A stretch of DNA of 64,000 nucleotides from Salinarimonas sp046292825 (GTDB lineage: Bacteria > Pseudomonadota > Alphaproteobacteria > Rhizobiales > Beijerinckiaceae), in contig NZ_JBKBQG010000015.1 in assembly GCF_046292825.1 (NCBI RefSeq), positions 23,981 to 87,980 on the forward strand. The letters are read 5' to 3'. Under the pieces are notes generated by a model. The model did no database searches, had not been told where the DNA came from, and worked only from the letters and a program-made list of their open reading frames with translations. The first letter of the stretch is position 1, and each line of letters starts with the position of its first letter. This document shows, piece by piece, positions 15,476 to 24,461 of the stretch. A program made the translations under genes and the position numbers.

Positions 15476-16939
15476 ATGTCGCTCTCCCTCGCCCTCAACT
15501 CCGCCACGTCCGGGCTCGCGACCAACGCGCAGCAGACCGCGATCGTCGCGCGCAACATCACCGGCGCGAGCGAGGCCGGCTTCAACCGCAAGACCGCGCT
15601 CGTGGCGACGTCGGGGCTCGGGACGAGCTTCGTCGCCTCGATCGGGCGCGCGGCGGACCGGGCCCTGTTCACCCGCATGATCGAGGCGACGTCCGACGCC
15701 GCCGCGCGCACCGCCTATCTCGACGGGCTCCAGCGGCTCGCCGCGACGATCGGCGATCCGCAGGACGATTATTCCGTCGCCGGCGCGCTCGGCGCCTTCT
15801 CGAACGCGCTCCAGATGCAGGCCGAGACGCCGAGCGACCCGATTCTCGCCGCTGCCAGCCTCTCGCGCGCCAAGGATCTGGCCGAGCGCATCGGCAATGC
15901 CGCGCAGACCGTGCAGGGCGCCCGCGCCATCGCGGATGCCGAGATGGCGACCTCGGTCGACACGATCAACGACCTCCTCGCCCGCTTCGAGACGGTCAAC
16001 CGCGCGATCGTGGTCGGCACGACCACGGGCGCGGACATCACCGACCACCTCGACACCCGCGAGCGCATCCTCACCGCTCTGTCGCGCGAGATCGGCATCA
16101 CCACGCTGACGCGCGGCGACAACGACATGGTGATCTATACCGACAGCGGCGTGACGCTCTTCGAGCGCAGCGCCCGCGCCGTCACCTTCGAGCGCACCTT
16201 CGCCTACCAGGCGGGGCTGCCCGGCAAGAACGTCTTCGCCGACGGCGTGCCGATCGTCGGGCCGGACGCGACGATGCGCGTCAAGAGCGGCGCGCTCGCG
16301 GGGCATGCGGCCCTGCGCGACGTCGCCGCGCCGACCTATCAGCGCCAGATCGACGAGATCGCGCGCGGCCTGATCATGGCATTCGCCGAGAGCGACGTCT
16401 CCGGCGGCGGCGGCCCCGATCTCGCCGGCCTGTTCGGCTGGCCGGGCGGGCCGGCGCTTCCCGGGGCGCTGCCGATCGACGGGCTCGCGAGCACGATCCG
16501 CGTCAACCCGCTCGCCGATCCGGAGACCGGCGGCGCGCTCGCGCTCATCCGCGACGGCGGCTTCAACGGGGCCGCCTACGTGGCCAACGGCACGGGCGCC
16601 GCCTCCTTCTCCGACCGGCTGCGCGGCATGCTCGCCGCGCTCGAAGCGCCCCAGGCATTCGATCCGGGGGCTGGCGTCAACCCGTCGGCGAGCCTCTCGC
16701 GCTTCGCGGCGAGCTCCGTCTCCTGGCTCGAGGCCGCCCGCCAGCACGCGGATCGCGAGGCGACCTACCACACGACCTTCCTCGAGCGCACCGCCGAGGC
16801 CTTGTCGAACAAGACGGGCGTCAATCTCGACGAAGAGCTCGCCCTGATGCTCGAACTCGAGCGCAGTTACGGCGCGTCCGCGCGCATCATCAAGGCGGTC
16901 GACACGATGCTCGCCGCCCTTCTCGACGCGGTGAGGTGA
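15476..16939 (+). CDS. flgK: flagellar hook-associated protein FlgK (HAP1)
   Basis: A 487-residue protein joining hook and filament. The N-terminus carries the rod/hook pattern (LALNSATSGLATNAQQTAIVARNITGASEAGFNRK) and the C-terminus the matching helix (GVNLDEELALMLELERSYGASARIIKAVDTMLAALLDAVR). The length is usual for the alphaproteobacterial form. It lies 53 bases after flgE; the flgL start follows 5 bases after its stop. Confidence 0.94.
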   Translation: MSLSLALNSATSGLATNAQQTAIVARNITGASEAGFNRKTALVATSGLGTSFVASIGRAADRALFTRMIEATSDAAARTAYLDGLQRLAATIGDPQDDYSVAGALGAFSNALQMQAETPSDPILAAASLSRAKDLAERIGNAAQTVQGARAIADAEMATSVDTINDLLARFETVNRAIVVGTTTGADITDHLDTRERILTALSREIGITTLTRGDNDMVIYTDSGVTLFERSARAVTFERTFAYQAGLPGKNVFADGVPIVGPDATMRVKSGALAGHAALRDVAAPTYQRQIDEIARGLIMAFAESDVSGGGGPDLAGLFGWPGGPALPGALPIDGLASTIRVNPLADPETGGALALIRDGGFNGAAYVANGTGAASFSDRLRGMLAALEAPQAFDPGAGVNPSASLSRFAASSVSWLEAARQHADREATYHTTFLERTAEALSNKTGVNLDEELALMLELERSYGASARIIKAVDTMLAALLDAVR

Positions 16940-16944
16940 CCCCC

Positions 16945-17994
16945 ATGAAGACGACCGCCGTCTCCACCCAGGCGATCGCGAACGCCACGAGGCTCTCGCT
17001 CGTCAAGCTGCAATCCGAGCTCGCGCGCGGATCGCAGGAATTGTCCTCCGGCCGCCATGCGGACGTGGGGCTCGCCATCGGCGCGCGCACGGGGCGCAGC
17101 GTCGAATTGCGCGGCGATCTCTCCCGCATCGCCACCATGCTGGACACGAACGGCCTCGTCGCGAGCCGGCTCGACACCGTCCAGGCCGCGCTGACCAGCG
17201 CGCGCGGCACCGCCGAGGAGTTCTTCGGCATGCTGATCGCGCTGCGCGACAATCCGAACGCGCTCGAGATCGCCGGCCAGCAGGCGGAGGTCAATCTGCG
17301 CGGGCTGATCGGCACGCTGAATTCCAACCTCGCCGGCCAATACCTGTTCGCCGGCATCAACACCGACGAGCCGCCGCTCGCCAATTATTTCGGCACGCCC
17401 TCTCCGGCGCGGGACGCGGTGCGCAACTCCTTCGAGACGCATTTCGGCTTCCCGCCGAACGATCCCGCCGCCGCCGCGCTGAGCCGCGCCGACATCGACG
17501 ACTTCGTCGCCACGACCTTCGGCGCGCTCTTCGACGATCCCTCCTGGGGCACGCTGTTCTCGCAGGCCTCCGACCAGACGATCGTCAGCCGGATCTCGAC
17601 GAACGAGACCATCTCCTCCTCGGTGAGCGCCAACGAGCGCGGCGTCCGCGATCTGTTCATGGCCTACACGCTCCTCGCCGATATCGGCCAGGGCAGCGCG
17701 CTCACCGGCGGGGCCATGCAGGCCGTGCTCGAGCGCGCGCTCGACGGGGTCGGGAGCGCGATCCCGCAATTCACCACCATCCAGGCCCGCTTGGGCGTGG
17801 TGCAGAACCGCGTCGCGGACGCCTCCGAGCGGATGGCGATCCAGCGCGACATCCTCACGAAGCAGGTGACCGGCCTCGAGAACGTCGATCCGTTCGAGAC
17901 CGCGACGCGCGTCAACGCGCTGATGAGCCAGATCGAGATCTCCTACAGCGTCACGGCACGGGTCCGGTCTCTGAGCCTGATCCGCTACCTCTGA
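16945..17994 (+). CDS. flgL: flagellar hook-associated protein FlgL (HAP3)
   Basis: A 349-residue flagellin-like junction protein. The N-terminal helix (LSLVKLQSELARGSQELSSGRHADVGLAIG) and C-terminal helix (QVTGLENVDPFETATRVNALMSQIEISYSVTARVRSLSLIRYL) match the FlgL/flagellin coiled-coil ends. The ATG at 16945 (GAGGTGA upstream) is preferred to the in-frame GTG nine bases earlier. It sits between flgK and flaF as expected. Confidence 0.93.
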   Translation: MKTTAVSTQAIANATRLSLVKLQSELARGSQELSSGRHADVGLAIGARTGRSVELRGDLSRIATMLDTNGLVASRLDTVQAALTSARGTAEEFFGMLIALRDNPNALEIAGQQAEVNLRGLIGTLNSNLAGQYLFAGINTDEPPLANYFGTPSPARDAVRNSFETHFGFPPNDPAAAALSRADIDDFVATTFGALFDDPSWGTLFSQASDQTIVSRISTNETISSSVSANERGVRDLFMAYTLLADIGQGSALTGGAMQAVLERALDGVGSAIPQFTTIQARLGVVQNRVADASERMAIQRDILTKQVTGLENVDPFETATRVNALMSQIEISYSVTARVRSLSLIRYL

Positions 17995-18009
17995 CAAGAC
18001 GAGGCGAGC

Positions 18010-18357
18010 ATGTACCAATTCTCCTATGCCGAAGTCGTCCAGGACACCTTCAGCGACACGCGTGCGCGCGAGCGCGAGGCGGTCGAGCACGGGATCTCGC
18101 TCCTGCGCCGTGCGCAGGCGGCGGGCGTCGCCTCCCGCGAGACGATCGAGGCGCTGCACTACGTGCGCCAGCTCTGGGCGATCCTGATCGAGGATCTCGC
18201 CCAGGGCGAGAACGACCTGCCCGTCAAGCTGCGCGCGGACCTCATCTCGATCGGGCTGTGGGTCCTGCGCGAGGCCGAGGCGCTGCGGCTGCGCCGCACC
18301 GAGGATTTCCAGGACATCATCGACATCAACGTCATGATCGCGGAGGGCCTGCGATGA
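18010..18357 (+). CDS. flaF: flagellar biosynthesis regulator FlaF
   Basis: A 115-residue helical protein with the FlaF pattern (AYAE-like start YQFSYAEVVQD, then REREAVEHGISLLRRAQAAG, and LWAILIEDLAQGENDLPVKLRADLISIGLWVLREAEALR). FlaF is needed for flagellin secretion and works with FlbT to balance flagellin production in Alphaproteobacteria. Its stop overlaps the flbT start by 4 bp (ATGA). Confidence 0.94.
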   Translation: MYQFSYAEVVQDTFSDTRAREREAVEHGISLLRRAQAAGVASRETIEALHYVRQLWAILIEDLAQGENDLPVKLRADLISIGLWVLREAEALRLRRTEDFQDIIDINVMIAEGLR

Positions 18358-18776
18358 GCCGCTCGACCCTTCGCCTGACGCTGCGCGCCGGCGAGCGCAT
18401 CTTCGTCAACGGCGCCGTGCTGCGCGCCGAGCGCAAGACCACGCTCGAACTCCTCAACGACGCGACCTTCCTCCTCGAGCACCACGTGATGCAGCCCGAG
18501 GAGACGACGAGCCCGCTGCGGCAGCTCTACTTCGTCATCCAGACGATGTTCGTCGATCCCGCCGCCGCGGGCCAGGCCGCGCTCCTCTACGAGCGCTATC
18601 TGGCGGGGGCGCGGCGCGCCTTCACCAGCGCGGCGATCCTCGAGGGCCTCGCCGCCCTCGAGAGCCAGATGCAGGCCGATCGGCGCCTCGACGCGCTCAA
18701 GACCCTGCGCGCCCTCTTTCCCGCCGAGGACGCGATCCTCGGAGCGACCCCCGTTCCAGCGATCCGCGCGGCCTGA
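18354..18776 (+). CDS. flbT: flagellin synthesis regulator FlbT
   Basis: A 140-residue protein beginning STLRLTLRAGERIFVNGAVLRAERKTTLELLNDATFLLEHHVM, the FlbT signature. FlbT binds the flagellin mRNA leader and restrains or promotes its translation, depending on species. The usual family length is about 140. It starts inside the flaF stop codon and is followed by flgD 30 bases later. Confidence 0.95.
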   Translation: MSRSTLRLTLRAGERIFVNGAVLRAERKTTLELLNDATFLLEHHVMQPEETTSPLRQLYFVIQTMFVDPAAAGQAALLYERYLAGARRAFTSAAILEGLAALESQMQADRRLDALKTLRALFPAEDAILGATPVPAIRAA

Positions 18777-18806
18777 CCGCGCGGAGAGCCTCAGGAGATA
18801 TCGAGC

Positions 18807-19208
18807 ATGGACGTCGCCGCCGCCTCCCCCAACACCGCGCCAGGCGCCCCGCGCGAGAGCGCGCGCGCGAGCCAGGGCAGCATGGACTACGATTCGTTCC
18901 TGCGCCTCCTCATCGCCCAGATGAAGAACCAGGACCCGTTGAACCCGATGGACCCGAGCGACCACGTCGCCCAGCTCGCGACCTTCTCGATGGTCGAGCA
19001 GGCGATGATCACCAATCGCAAGCTCGACGGGCTCCTCTCGGCGACCTCGCTCGCCAACGCCTCCGACCTCATCGGCCGCACCGCGACATCGGCCGACGGG
19101 CTCGCGTCGGGCAAGATCACCGGCGTGCGCCTCACCGACCAGGGCCCGGTCGCGACGCTCGAGGGCGGCGCGAGCCTGCCCATCGGCCCCGGCGTGAGGC
19201 TCTCCTGA
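18807..19208 (+). CDS. flgD: flagellar hook cap protein FlgD
   Basis: A 133-residue hook-assembly scaffold. The conserved FlgD N-terminal core is clear (MDYDSFLRLLIAQMKNQDPLNPMDPSDHVAQLATFSMVEQAMITNRKLDGLL). The protein is short, without the C-terminal FnIII/Tudor-like domains of the enteric form, as is usual in Hyphomicrobiales. An AGGAGA site lies upstream. The last base of its stop codon is shared with the fliQ start. Confidence 0.94.
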   Translation: MDVAAASPNTAPGAPRESARASQGSMDYDSFLRLLIAQMKNQDPLNPMDPSDHVAQLATFSMVEQAMITNRKLDGLLSATSLANASDLIGRTATSADGLASGKITGVRLTDQGPVATLEGGASLPIGPGVRLS

Positions 19209-19474
19209 TGAACGCGGTCGACGCGCTGGACATGGTCCAGGAGGCGATCTGGACGGTGATGATCGCCTCCGGCCCCTCGATCGGCATCGCGATGATCGTC
19301 GGCGTCGCGATCGCCCTCTTCCAGGCCCTGACCCAGGTCCAGGAGATGACGCTCACCTTCATCCCGAAGATCGTCGCGATCCTCGTGATGATCCTCGTCA
19401 CCGCCCCCTTCATCGGCGCGCAGCTCTTCACCTTCACCGAGCAGGTCTACGGGCGCATCGAGCGGGGGTTCTGA
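19208..19474 (+). CDS. fliQ: flagellar type III export protein FliQ
   Basis: An 88-residue inner-membrane protein with two hydrophobic helices (about residues 16-39 and 54-76) and the family motif GPSIGIAMIVGVAIALFQALTQVQEMTLTFIPKIV. FliQ is part of the FliPQR export gate. It overlaps flgD by one base (TGATG). In related genomes flhA follows directly; here flhA is 8 kb away beyond an inserted block. Confidence 0.96.
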   Translation: MNAVDALDMVQEAIWTVMIASGPSIGIAMIVGVAIALFQALTQVQEMTLTFIPKIVAILVMILVTAPFIGAQLFTFTEQVYGRIERGF

Positions 19475-19513
19475 GCGCCACCGCGTCTCGTCGGGGCGAG
19501 ACGCGCTCCGGCG

Positions 19514-21100
19514 TCAGGACGCGCGGCCGCCGACGAGGCGCGGCGCGCTCGCGAGGATCGGCGTCGCGTCGTCGTTCGGATCGACGGCGATCGACGCGAT
19601 CACCGCCTTCGCCGCGGCGGCGGCATGGCGCGCGTTGATCTCGAGCGCGCTCGTGAAGAAGTTGGCGCCCGCGGTCAGCTCTCCGAGGATCGACAGGTTG
19701 CGCACGACCGATCCGTCGGCGGCGATCGCCGCACCCGAGCCCGTCGCCACGTCGAGACCGCCATGGCGGTGCGGACGCACCAGGCCGCGGGCGATGAGGC
19801 TCTGCACCAGCCACGAGGCGAGGCGCCGGGGGTCGCGCGAGGAGCCGTAGGCGCAGACGACCGCGTCGAACCGCTCCACCCGCGCGTCCGGCCCCTCGCC
19901 GATCGCCACGTCGAAGCCGCCGTCGTCGCGCGCGGCGACGTGGCTGGCGCCCGAGCGGAAGCCGAGGCGTCCCTCGCGTCCCGCATCGAGCATGCGACGC
20001 GCGTTCTCCACGGGGATCGAGACGCGATAGGCCATCCAGGCAGCCTGGAAGCGATCGAGGAACAGGAGCCTCTCCGCCTCGGGAAGCGCGCGCCAGAGGA
20101 GATCGACGATCCCGTTCGTCGCATAGAGCACCGCCTGCCACGGCCGCGGCGCCTGCGCCTGCGCGATTTCGGATTCGAGGAAGGCGAGGGGATCGGACGG
20201 GGGACGCGGCGGGATGGGCGTGCCCGCCTGCAGGCGTCCGCCTCCGGCGCGGGCGATCTCCTCCTCGACCCAGCCGACCAGGGTCGCGAGCGAGAGTCCG
20301 CCATGGCGCAGGACGTGCGCCTCGACGTGAGCGCGCGTGAGGAGCGTCGGCGCGTAGCGCCCCTGGGTGCCGCGGACGCTCGGCAGATAGCCCGAGCGCG
20401 AGACCATCGCGATCGGCCCGCGATGCCCGGCGGCGAACAGCCCCATGATCGCGTCGATCGCGCTCAGCCGCGCGCCGATCACGGCGACCCGCGCGTCCCT
20501 CGCGATCTCGTGGACCATGCGGCGGATCGGATAGGGCGATGCGTGGAAGCCGGGGCGCTTCGCGAGGGCCTCGTGCTCGTCGACCTGCAGATTCCCGCAG
20601 GAGAGGACCACGTGGTCCGCGCGGATCGTCAGAGCGGTGTCCGTGCCGACGACGAACCGACCATCCGCGGTGCGCTCGATGTCGATCGCCTCGGCGCCGA
20701 CGGAGACGAGAGATCCCCCGATCCGCAAGAGCTCCCCGCCGAGCGCGCTGAGCATGCATTCGAGATAGAGGCCGAACAGCGGCCGCGGGACGAAGGTCTC
20801 CGGCTCGACGACGAGATCGGGGAATTCGTGGCGCCAGACGGCGCCGTTCTCCCGCAGCCAGGTGAAGAAATGGCCGGGGCGGTCGGGGAACGGCGTGATG
20901 AATCCGGCCCGCGTGTTGAGGAGGTTGGAGGCCACGTCGTCGTCGTAGGCGAGCCCGCGACCACGTAAACGCCGATTATCGATCGTGTAGACGACCAGTC
21001 GCGGGCAGCCCGGAGCCGTTTTCGCCTCGCGAACGAGAGAGTCGATCAGAGATACCGCCGTAGCGCCTCCGCCGACGACCGCAATGACTGTCTCTTTCAT
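19514..21100 (-). CDS. FAD/NAD(P)-binding protein (NAD_binding_9 family)
   Basis: A 528-residue flavoprotein-like protein. The dinucleotide-binding motif is at residues 8-20 (VVGGGATAVSLID), a second Rossmann region surrounds ARVAVIGARLSAIDAIMGL, and NLLNTR and GHFFTWL match the NAD_binding_9 (HydR-like) family, whose reactions are mostly unknown. It runs opposite to the flagellar genes and ends 39 bases after fliQ. A terminator at 21218-21241 separates it from the CoA-transferase gene upstream, so it probably has its own promoter in the AT-rich stretch 21101-21200. Confidence 0.85.
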   Translation of the reverse strand: MKETVIAVVGGGATAVSLIDSLVREAKTAPGCPRLVVYTIDNRRLRGRGLAYDDDVASNLLNTRAGFITPFPDRPGHFFTWLRENGAVWRHEFPDLVVEPETFVPRPLFGLYLECMLSALGGELLRIGGSLVSVGAEAIDIERTADGRFVVGTDTALTIRADHVVLSCGNLQVDEHEALAKRPGFHASPYPIRRMVHEIARDARVAVIGARLSAIDAIMGLFAAGHRGPIAMVSRSGYLPSVRGTQGRYAPTLLTRAHVEAHVLRHGGLSLATLVGWVEEEIARAGGGRLQAGTPIPPRPPSDPLAFLESEIAQAQAPRPWQAVLYATNGIVDLLWRALPEAERLLFLDRFQAAWMAYRVSIPVENARRMLDAGREGRLGFRSGASHVAARDDGGFDVAIGEGPDARVERFDAVVCAYGSSRDPRRLASWLVQSLIARGLVRPHRHGGLDVATGSGAAIAADGSVVRNLSILGELTAGANFFTSALEINARHAAAAAKAVIASIAVDPNDDATPILASAPRLVGGRAS

Positions 21101-21217
21101 GGTGTTCCTCCTTTGTGTGGAGGAGTTTTATCCTTGCGACAAAAGATGCACAACCATTTAATGTTTATAGATGCTATTAGAGATCGGCAAGAGAGCAATT
21201 CGGTGCATGGACGAAAA

Positions 21218-21241
21218 GGCCGACCGGCGAGCCGGTCGGCC
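21218..21241 (-). terminator. rho-independent terminator of the CoA-transferase unit
   Basis: Perfect 11-bp arms GGCCGACCGGC/GCCGGTCGGCC with a 2-base centre. Read on the minus strand it is followed by CTTTTC. It lies 38 bases past the CoA-transferase stop. Confidence 0.75.
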
Positions 21242-21278
21242 GTCGAGCCCGCCCTGCGGGGCCGTGCGCTCGCAACGC

Positions 21279-22799
21279 TCAGGCGAAGAGGTCCGGGTCC
21301 ATCGGAGCGATGTCGTCGCCGATGACGATCGCCGCGTCGAGATGGGCGACGACGTCGCGGCGGAGGTCTATGCCGGGCGCGATCTCGACGAGCCGCAGGC
21401 AGCCGCCCACGAGCTCGAGCACCGCGCGCTCGGTGACGAAGGTGACCCGCCGACCGTCGCGCATGGCGAGGGGGCCGTTGAAGCTGATCGTGTCGAGCCG
21501 CTTGAGGAACTTGCGCGTCGCGCCCTCGCGGCGGATGACGAGCCGACCGCCGCCGGCCTCGATCTCCAGCCCCTCGGCGGTGAAGGTCCCGCAGAAGACG
21601 ACGCGCTTGGCGGCCCCCGAGATGTTGGCGAACCCGCCGATCCCCGGCGTCCGTCCCCGAAAGCGCGAGACGTTGACGTTGCCATGGCTGTCGGCTTCCG
21701 CGAAGCCGAGGAAGGCCACGTCGATCCCTCCGCCGTCGTAGAGATCGAACAGCGCGGCCTGATCGATCTTGGCGAGCGGATGGGCGGAGGCGCCGAACGA
21801 GAGACCCGTCGCCGGGACGCCGCCGAACTGGCCGGATTCGACGGTCAGCGTGAAATCGGCGATGCCGAGTTCGGCGGCGGCGCGCCCGACCTCGGCGGGA
21901 ATCCCGATCCCCAGATTGACGATCGCCCCCGGATGACGGGCGAGTTCGCGCGCGGCGCGGCGGGCGATGATGCGCCGCGCGGGCGCCGAGGGCGGCTCGT
22001 CGTCGAAGGCCGACGGCTCTCCGGATTCGACGTAGGCCGCATTGTAGGCCTCTGCCCAGGTCTGCCAATGATCCTCCGGCTCGGCAACGACGACGTAGTC
22101 GACGAGGCATCCCGGGACCGAAACGCCGTGCGGGGGGATGGGATCGTCGACGATCTCGGCCACCTGCGCGATGACGATGCCGCCGCTGTTGTGGGCGGCC
22201 TGCGCCTGGGCGAGGCCGTCCTGGAAGGAGACCTCCCGGTCCATGGCGATGTTGCCCGCCCGATCGCAGCGCGAGCCGCGGATGATCGCCACCTCCACCT
22301 TGCGGGTGGGAAAGAAGAGATGCTGGCGTCCGGCGACGGGAAACTTCTGGACGAGACCGGGGCGTGCCCGGGCGTTCATGCGCCCGCCTGCCTGATCGGG
22401 ATCGACGAAGGTGTCGATGCCGACCCGAGAGAGGATGCCGGGAAGGCCCGCGGCCGTCGCGCGGAAGAGGTGGCTCATCACGCCTTGGGGCCAATTGTGG
22501 GCCTCGATCGCCTCCTCCTGCGCCATGCGGCCGAGCTTGGGGGCGAACCCCCAGAAGCCGCCGATGGCGCAGGAGACGAGGCCGTCCTGGGCCAGATGGT
22601 TGAGGCCGCGCTCCCCGCGATCCCCGGGCCCGGCGGCGAAGAACAGGGTGAGCCCTCGCGGGTGCCCCGTCTCGCGATAGCGCCGGCCGATCGCGGAGAG
22701 GATTGCTTCGGGATTGCCGCAGCAGCCGAAGCCGCCGGGGACGACGGTCGATCCGTCCGGAACGAGCGCCGCTGCTTCTCGAGCGGTGACGATGTGCAT
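21279..22799 (-). CDS. fused acyl-CoA:acetate/propionate CoA-transferase
   Basis: A 506-residue protein with both halves of a family I CoA-transferase in one chain: alpha-type residues 1-260 (GSTVVPGGFGCCGNPEAIL) and beta-type residues 275-500 (VNLGIGIPAEVG). The catalytic glutamate is Glu321 in the motif VESGQFGG; it forms a glutamyl-CoA thioester during transfer. This is the architecture of propionate CoA-transferase and of fused 3-oxoacid CoA-transferases. The donor and acceptor acids cannot be told here. The start at 22799 matches the family N-terminus. It follows the cupin gene by 25 bases in an apparent operon. Confidence 0.9.
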   Translation of the reverse strand: MHIVTAREAAALVPDGSTVVPGGFGCCGNPEAILSAIGRRYRETGHPRGLTLFFAAGPGDRGERGLNHLAQDGLVSCAIGGFWGFAPKLGRMAQEEAIEAHNWPQGVMSHLFRATAAGLPGILSRVGIDTFVDPDQAGGRMNARARPGLVQKFPVAGRQHLFFPTRKVEVAIIRGSRCDRAGNIAMDREVSFQDGLAQAQAAHNSGGIVIAQVAEIVDDPIPPHGVSVPGCLVDYVVVAEPEDHWQTWAEAYNAAYVESGEPSAFDDEPPSAPARRIIARRAARELARHPGAIVNLGIGIPAEVGRAAAELGIADFTLTVESGQFGGVPATGLSFGASAHPLAKIDQAALFDLYDGGGIDVAFLGFAEADSHGNVNVSRFRGRTPGIGGFANISGAAKRVVFCGTFTAEGLEIEAGGGRLVIRREGATRKFLKRLDTISFNGPLAMRDGRRVTFVTERAVLELVGGCLRLVEIAPGIDLRRDVVAHLDAAIVIGDDIAPMDPDLFA

Positions 22800-22824
22800 G
22801 GACGGATCTCCCCTCGTCGGTGCG

Positions 22825-23238
22825 TCAGTGGCTCGTCGCCTGCCCGAGGGCGGCTGCCGCGGCGGCCGCGCGCGCGAGCTGCACGGGCTGCTCCCAGACG
22901 ACGAGGAAGATGCACCCGGTCTCGGACGACAGGGCATGGCTGGAGCCCGGCTCGCAGACCTCCAGCGTGCCCGCGGGATGGCGCCCGGCATCGTTGATCA
23001 GCTCGCCCTGGAGGACGAAGATGAGCTCGTAGCCGGGATGGATGTGCCGCTCGACCTTGGCGCCGGGCCGGTAGCGCACGAGGGCCGCGGAGGGGCCGAC
23101 CGGGCCGGTGTCGGTCGTGTCGTAGAGACGGAAGATCTCGACGCCTTCGCGACCGGGCTGCCGATAGCTCTCGAAGGGGAGGGCGTCGAGATTGCCGAGG
23201 CCGTCGAGGAGGCCGGTGAGGATCTGGGGACCACGCAT
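22825..23238 (-). CDS. cupin-domain protein (ChrR-like cupin)
   Basis: A 137-residue single-domain cupin. Metal ligands are present in the two cupin motifs: RHIHPGYELIFVLQGEL (His, His, Glu) and EVCEPGSSHALSSETGCIFLVVWE (His). It resembles the ChrR-type cupin domain but has no anti-sigma N-terminus. It is probably a metal-dependent enzyme or binding protein acting on the same compound as the CoA-transferase downstream; this is an inference from the operon. Confidence 0.8.
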   Translation of the reverse strand: MRGPQILTGLLDGLGNLDALPFESYRQPGREGVEIFRLYDTTDTGPVGPSAALVRYRPGAKVERHIHPGYELIFVLQGELINDAGRHPAGTLEVCEPGSSHALSSETGCIFLVVWEQPVQLARAAAAAAALGQATSH

Positions 23239-23325
23239 GGGATGTCTCCTGTTCGAACGATTGGCTGTGGATGGTCGGGATCTGTCGCGCGCGGGAGAAG
23301 GATGGAGCGCCGCGCTCGCTCCCTC

Positions 23326-23349
23326 GAGGCCGCCCGGGCGGGCGGCCTC
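23326..23349. other. intergenic hairpin after the EamA gene
   Basis: Perfect 11-bp arms GAGGCCGCCCG/CGGGCGGCCTC with a 2-base centre, just past the EamA stop (23362) and before the cupin start (23238). There is no T-run on either strand, so it more likely limits read-through or stabilises the mRNA end than fully terminates. Confidence 0.5.
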
Positions 23350-23361
23350 TCGCGGATGCCC

Positions 23362-24255
23362 TCACTTCGCCGGCTTCACCGAGAGCCAGACGCCGCCTGC
23401 CGCCAGGACGAAGCCGGCGAGCGCGAGGGTGGTGGGGATCTCGCCGAGCGTCGCCGAGGCCATGACCTGGGTGACCGGTGGGATCAGGAAGAACAGGCTC
23501 GCGACCTTGGTCGCCTCGCCGCGGCGGATCATGGCGTAGAGCACGAGGAGCGCGCCGATCGAGTTGACGAGGGCGAGCCAGATCACCGAGCCGACGAAGG
23601 CGGGCGTCCAGTCGATCGCCATCGTCTCGGTCGCGTAGGCCGCGCCGAGCATGACGGTCGCGCCCACCACCATCTGGACGAAGCCGGTGGTGCGCAGATC
23701 GAAGCCGCCGCAGAAGCGCTTCTGGTAGAGCGTGCCTGCGCTGATGCCGACGAGCGCGGCCGCCGTGAAGCCGTAGCCGAGCAGCGCGCCGTAGCCTTCG
23801 CCGAGCCGCTCCGAGAGGACGAGCACGACGCCGCCGAGCCCCAGACCGAGGCCGATCCATTGGCGCCAGGTCACCTTCTCACCCAGGAGCGGCCCTGCGA
23901 GAAGCCCGACCACGACCGGCATGAGGCCGACGATCAGCGCCGATTGCCCGGCGGGAACGCCGTGGCGCATGCCGGCATAAAGCCCGCCGAATTGCAGCGC
24001 CTGCATGAAGATGCCGACGATCGCCATGTGGACGACCTGCATGACGCTTCCCGGCATCGGGGTGCGGGTCACGACGAGCACGCCCAGCATGATCAGGGCC
24101 GCCAGCGCGAAGCGCAGGAAGGTCATCGTGAAGGGCTCGGCATAGAGGATGCCGATCGCGCCGCCGATATAGCCGGAGCTCCACAAGACGATGAAGATCA
24201 TCGGCAAGGGTGCGCCCTGCATCGTGAGCGGCGGTGACAGGGTACGAGCTTTCAT
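23362..24255 (-). CDS. EamA/DMT-superfamily transporter
   Basis: A 297-residue inner-membrane protein with ten predicted membrane helices arranged as two EamA repeats (first around FIVLWSSGYIGGAIGILYAEPFTMTFLRFALAAL, second around GLVGISAGTLYQKRF through FFLIPPVTQVMASATLGE). Such proteins export or import metabolites. The start at 24255 has AAGGAGA upstream. It is divergent from the LysR gene at 24462, which probably controls it together with the cupin and CoA-transferase genes downstream. Confidence 0.9.
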   Translation of the reverse strand: MKARTLSPPLTMQGAPLPMIFIVLWSSGYIGGAIGILYAEPFTMTFLRFALAALIMLGVLVVTRTPMPGSVMQVVHMAIVGIFMQALQFGGLYAGMRHGVPAGQSALIVGLMPVVVGLLAGPLLGEKVTWRQWIGLGLGLGGVVLVLSERLGEGYGALLGYGFTAAALVGISAGTLYQKRFCGGFDLRTTGFVQMVVGATVMLGAAYATETMAIDWTPAFVGSVIWLALVNSIGALLVLYAMIRRGEATKVASLFFLIPPVTQVMASATLGEIPTTLALAGFVLAAGGVWLSVKPAK

Positions 24256-24461
24256 TGGGTGTCTCCTTGAAATGTCGTGAGCGGAGACTGTCCCAACCGA
24301 GCCGACGATCAAAGAATATTAGCTGAATGGCTCGCTTGCATGGCGCTTATCGAAGCGCCGATGAAGTATCGCGCGGCATTCGCCTTGACGCCGGGATGGC
24401 AGCGATTTACCATTGCATCACTTGCGCGAGGCCGCGCGCAAGGCGTCATGGAGGACGACGC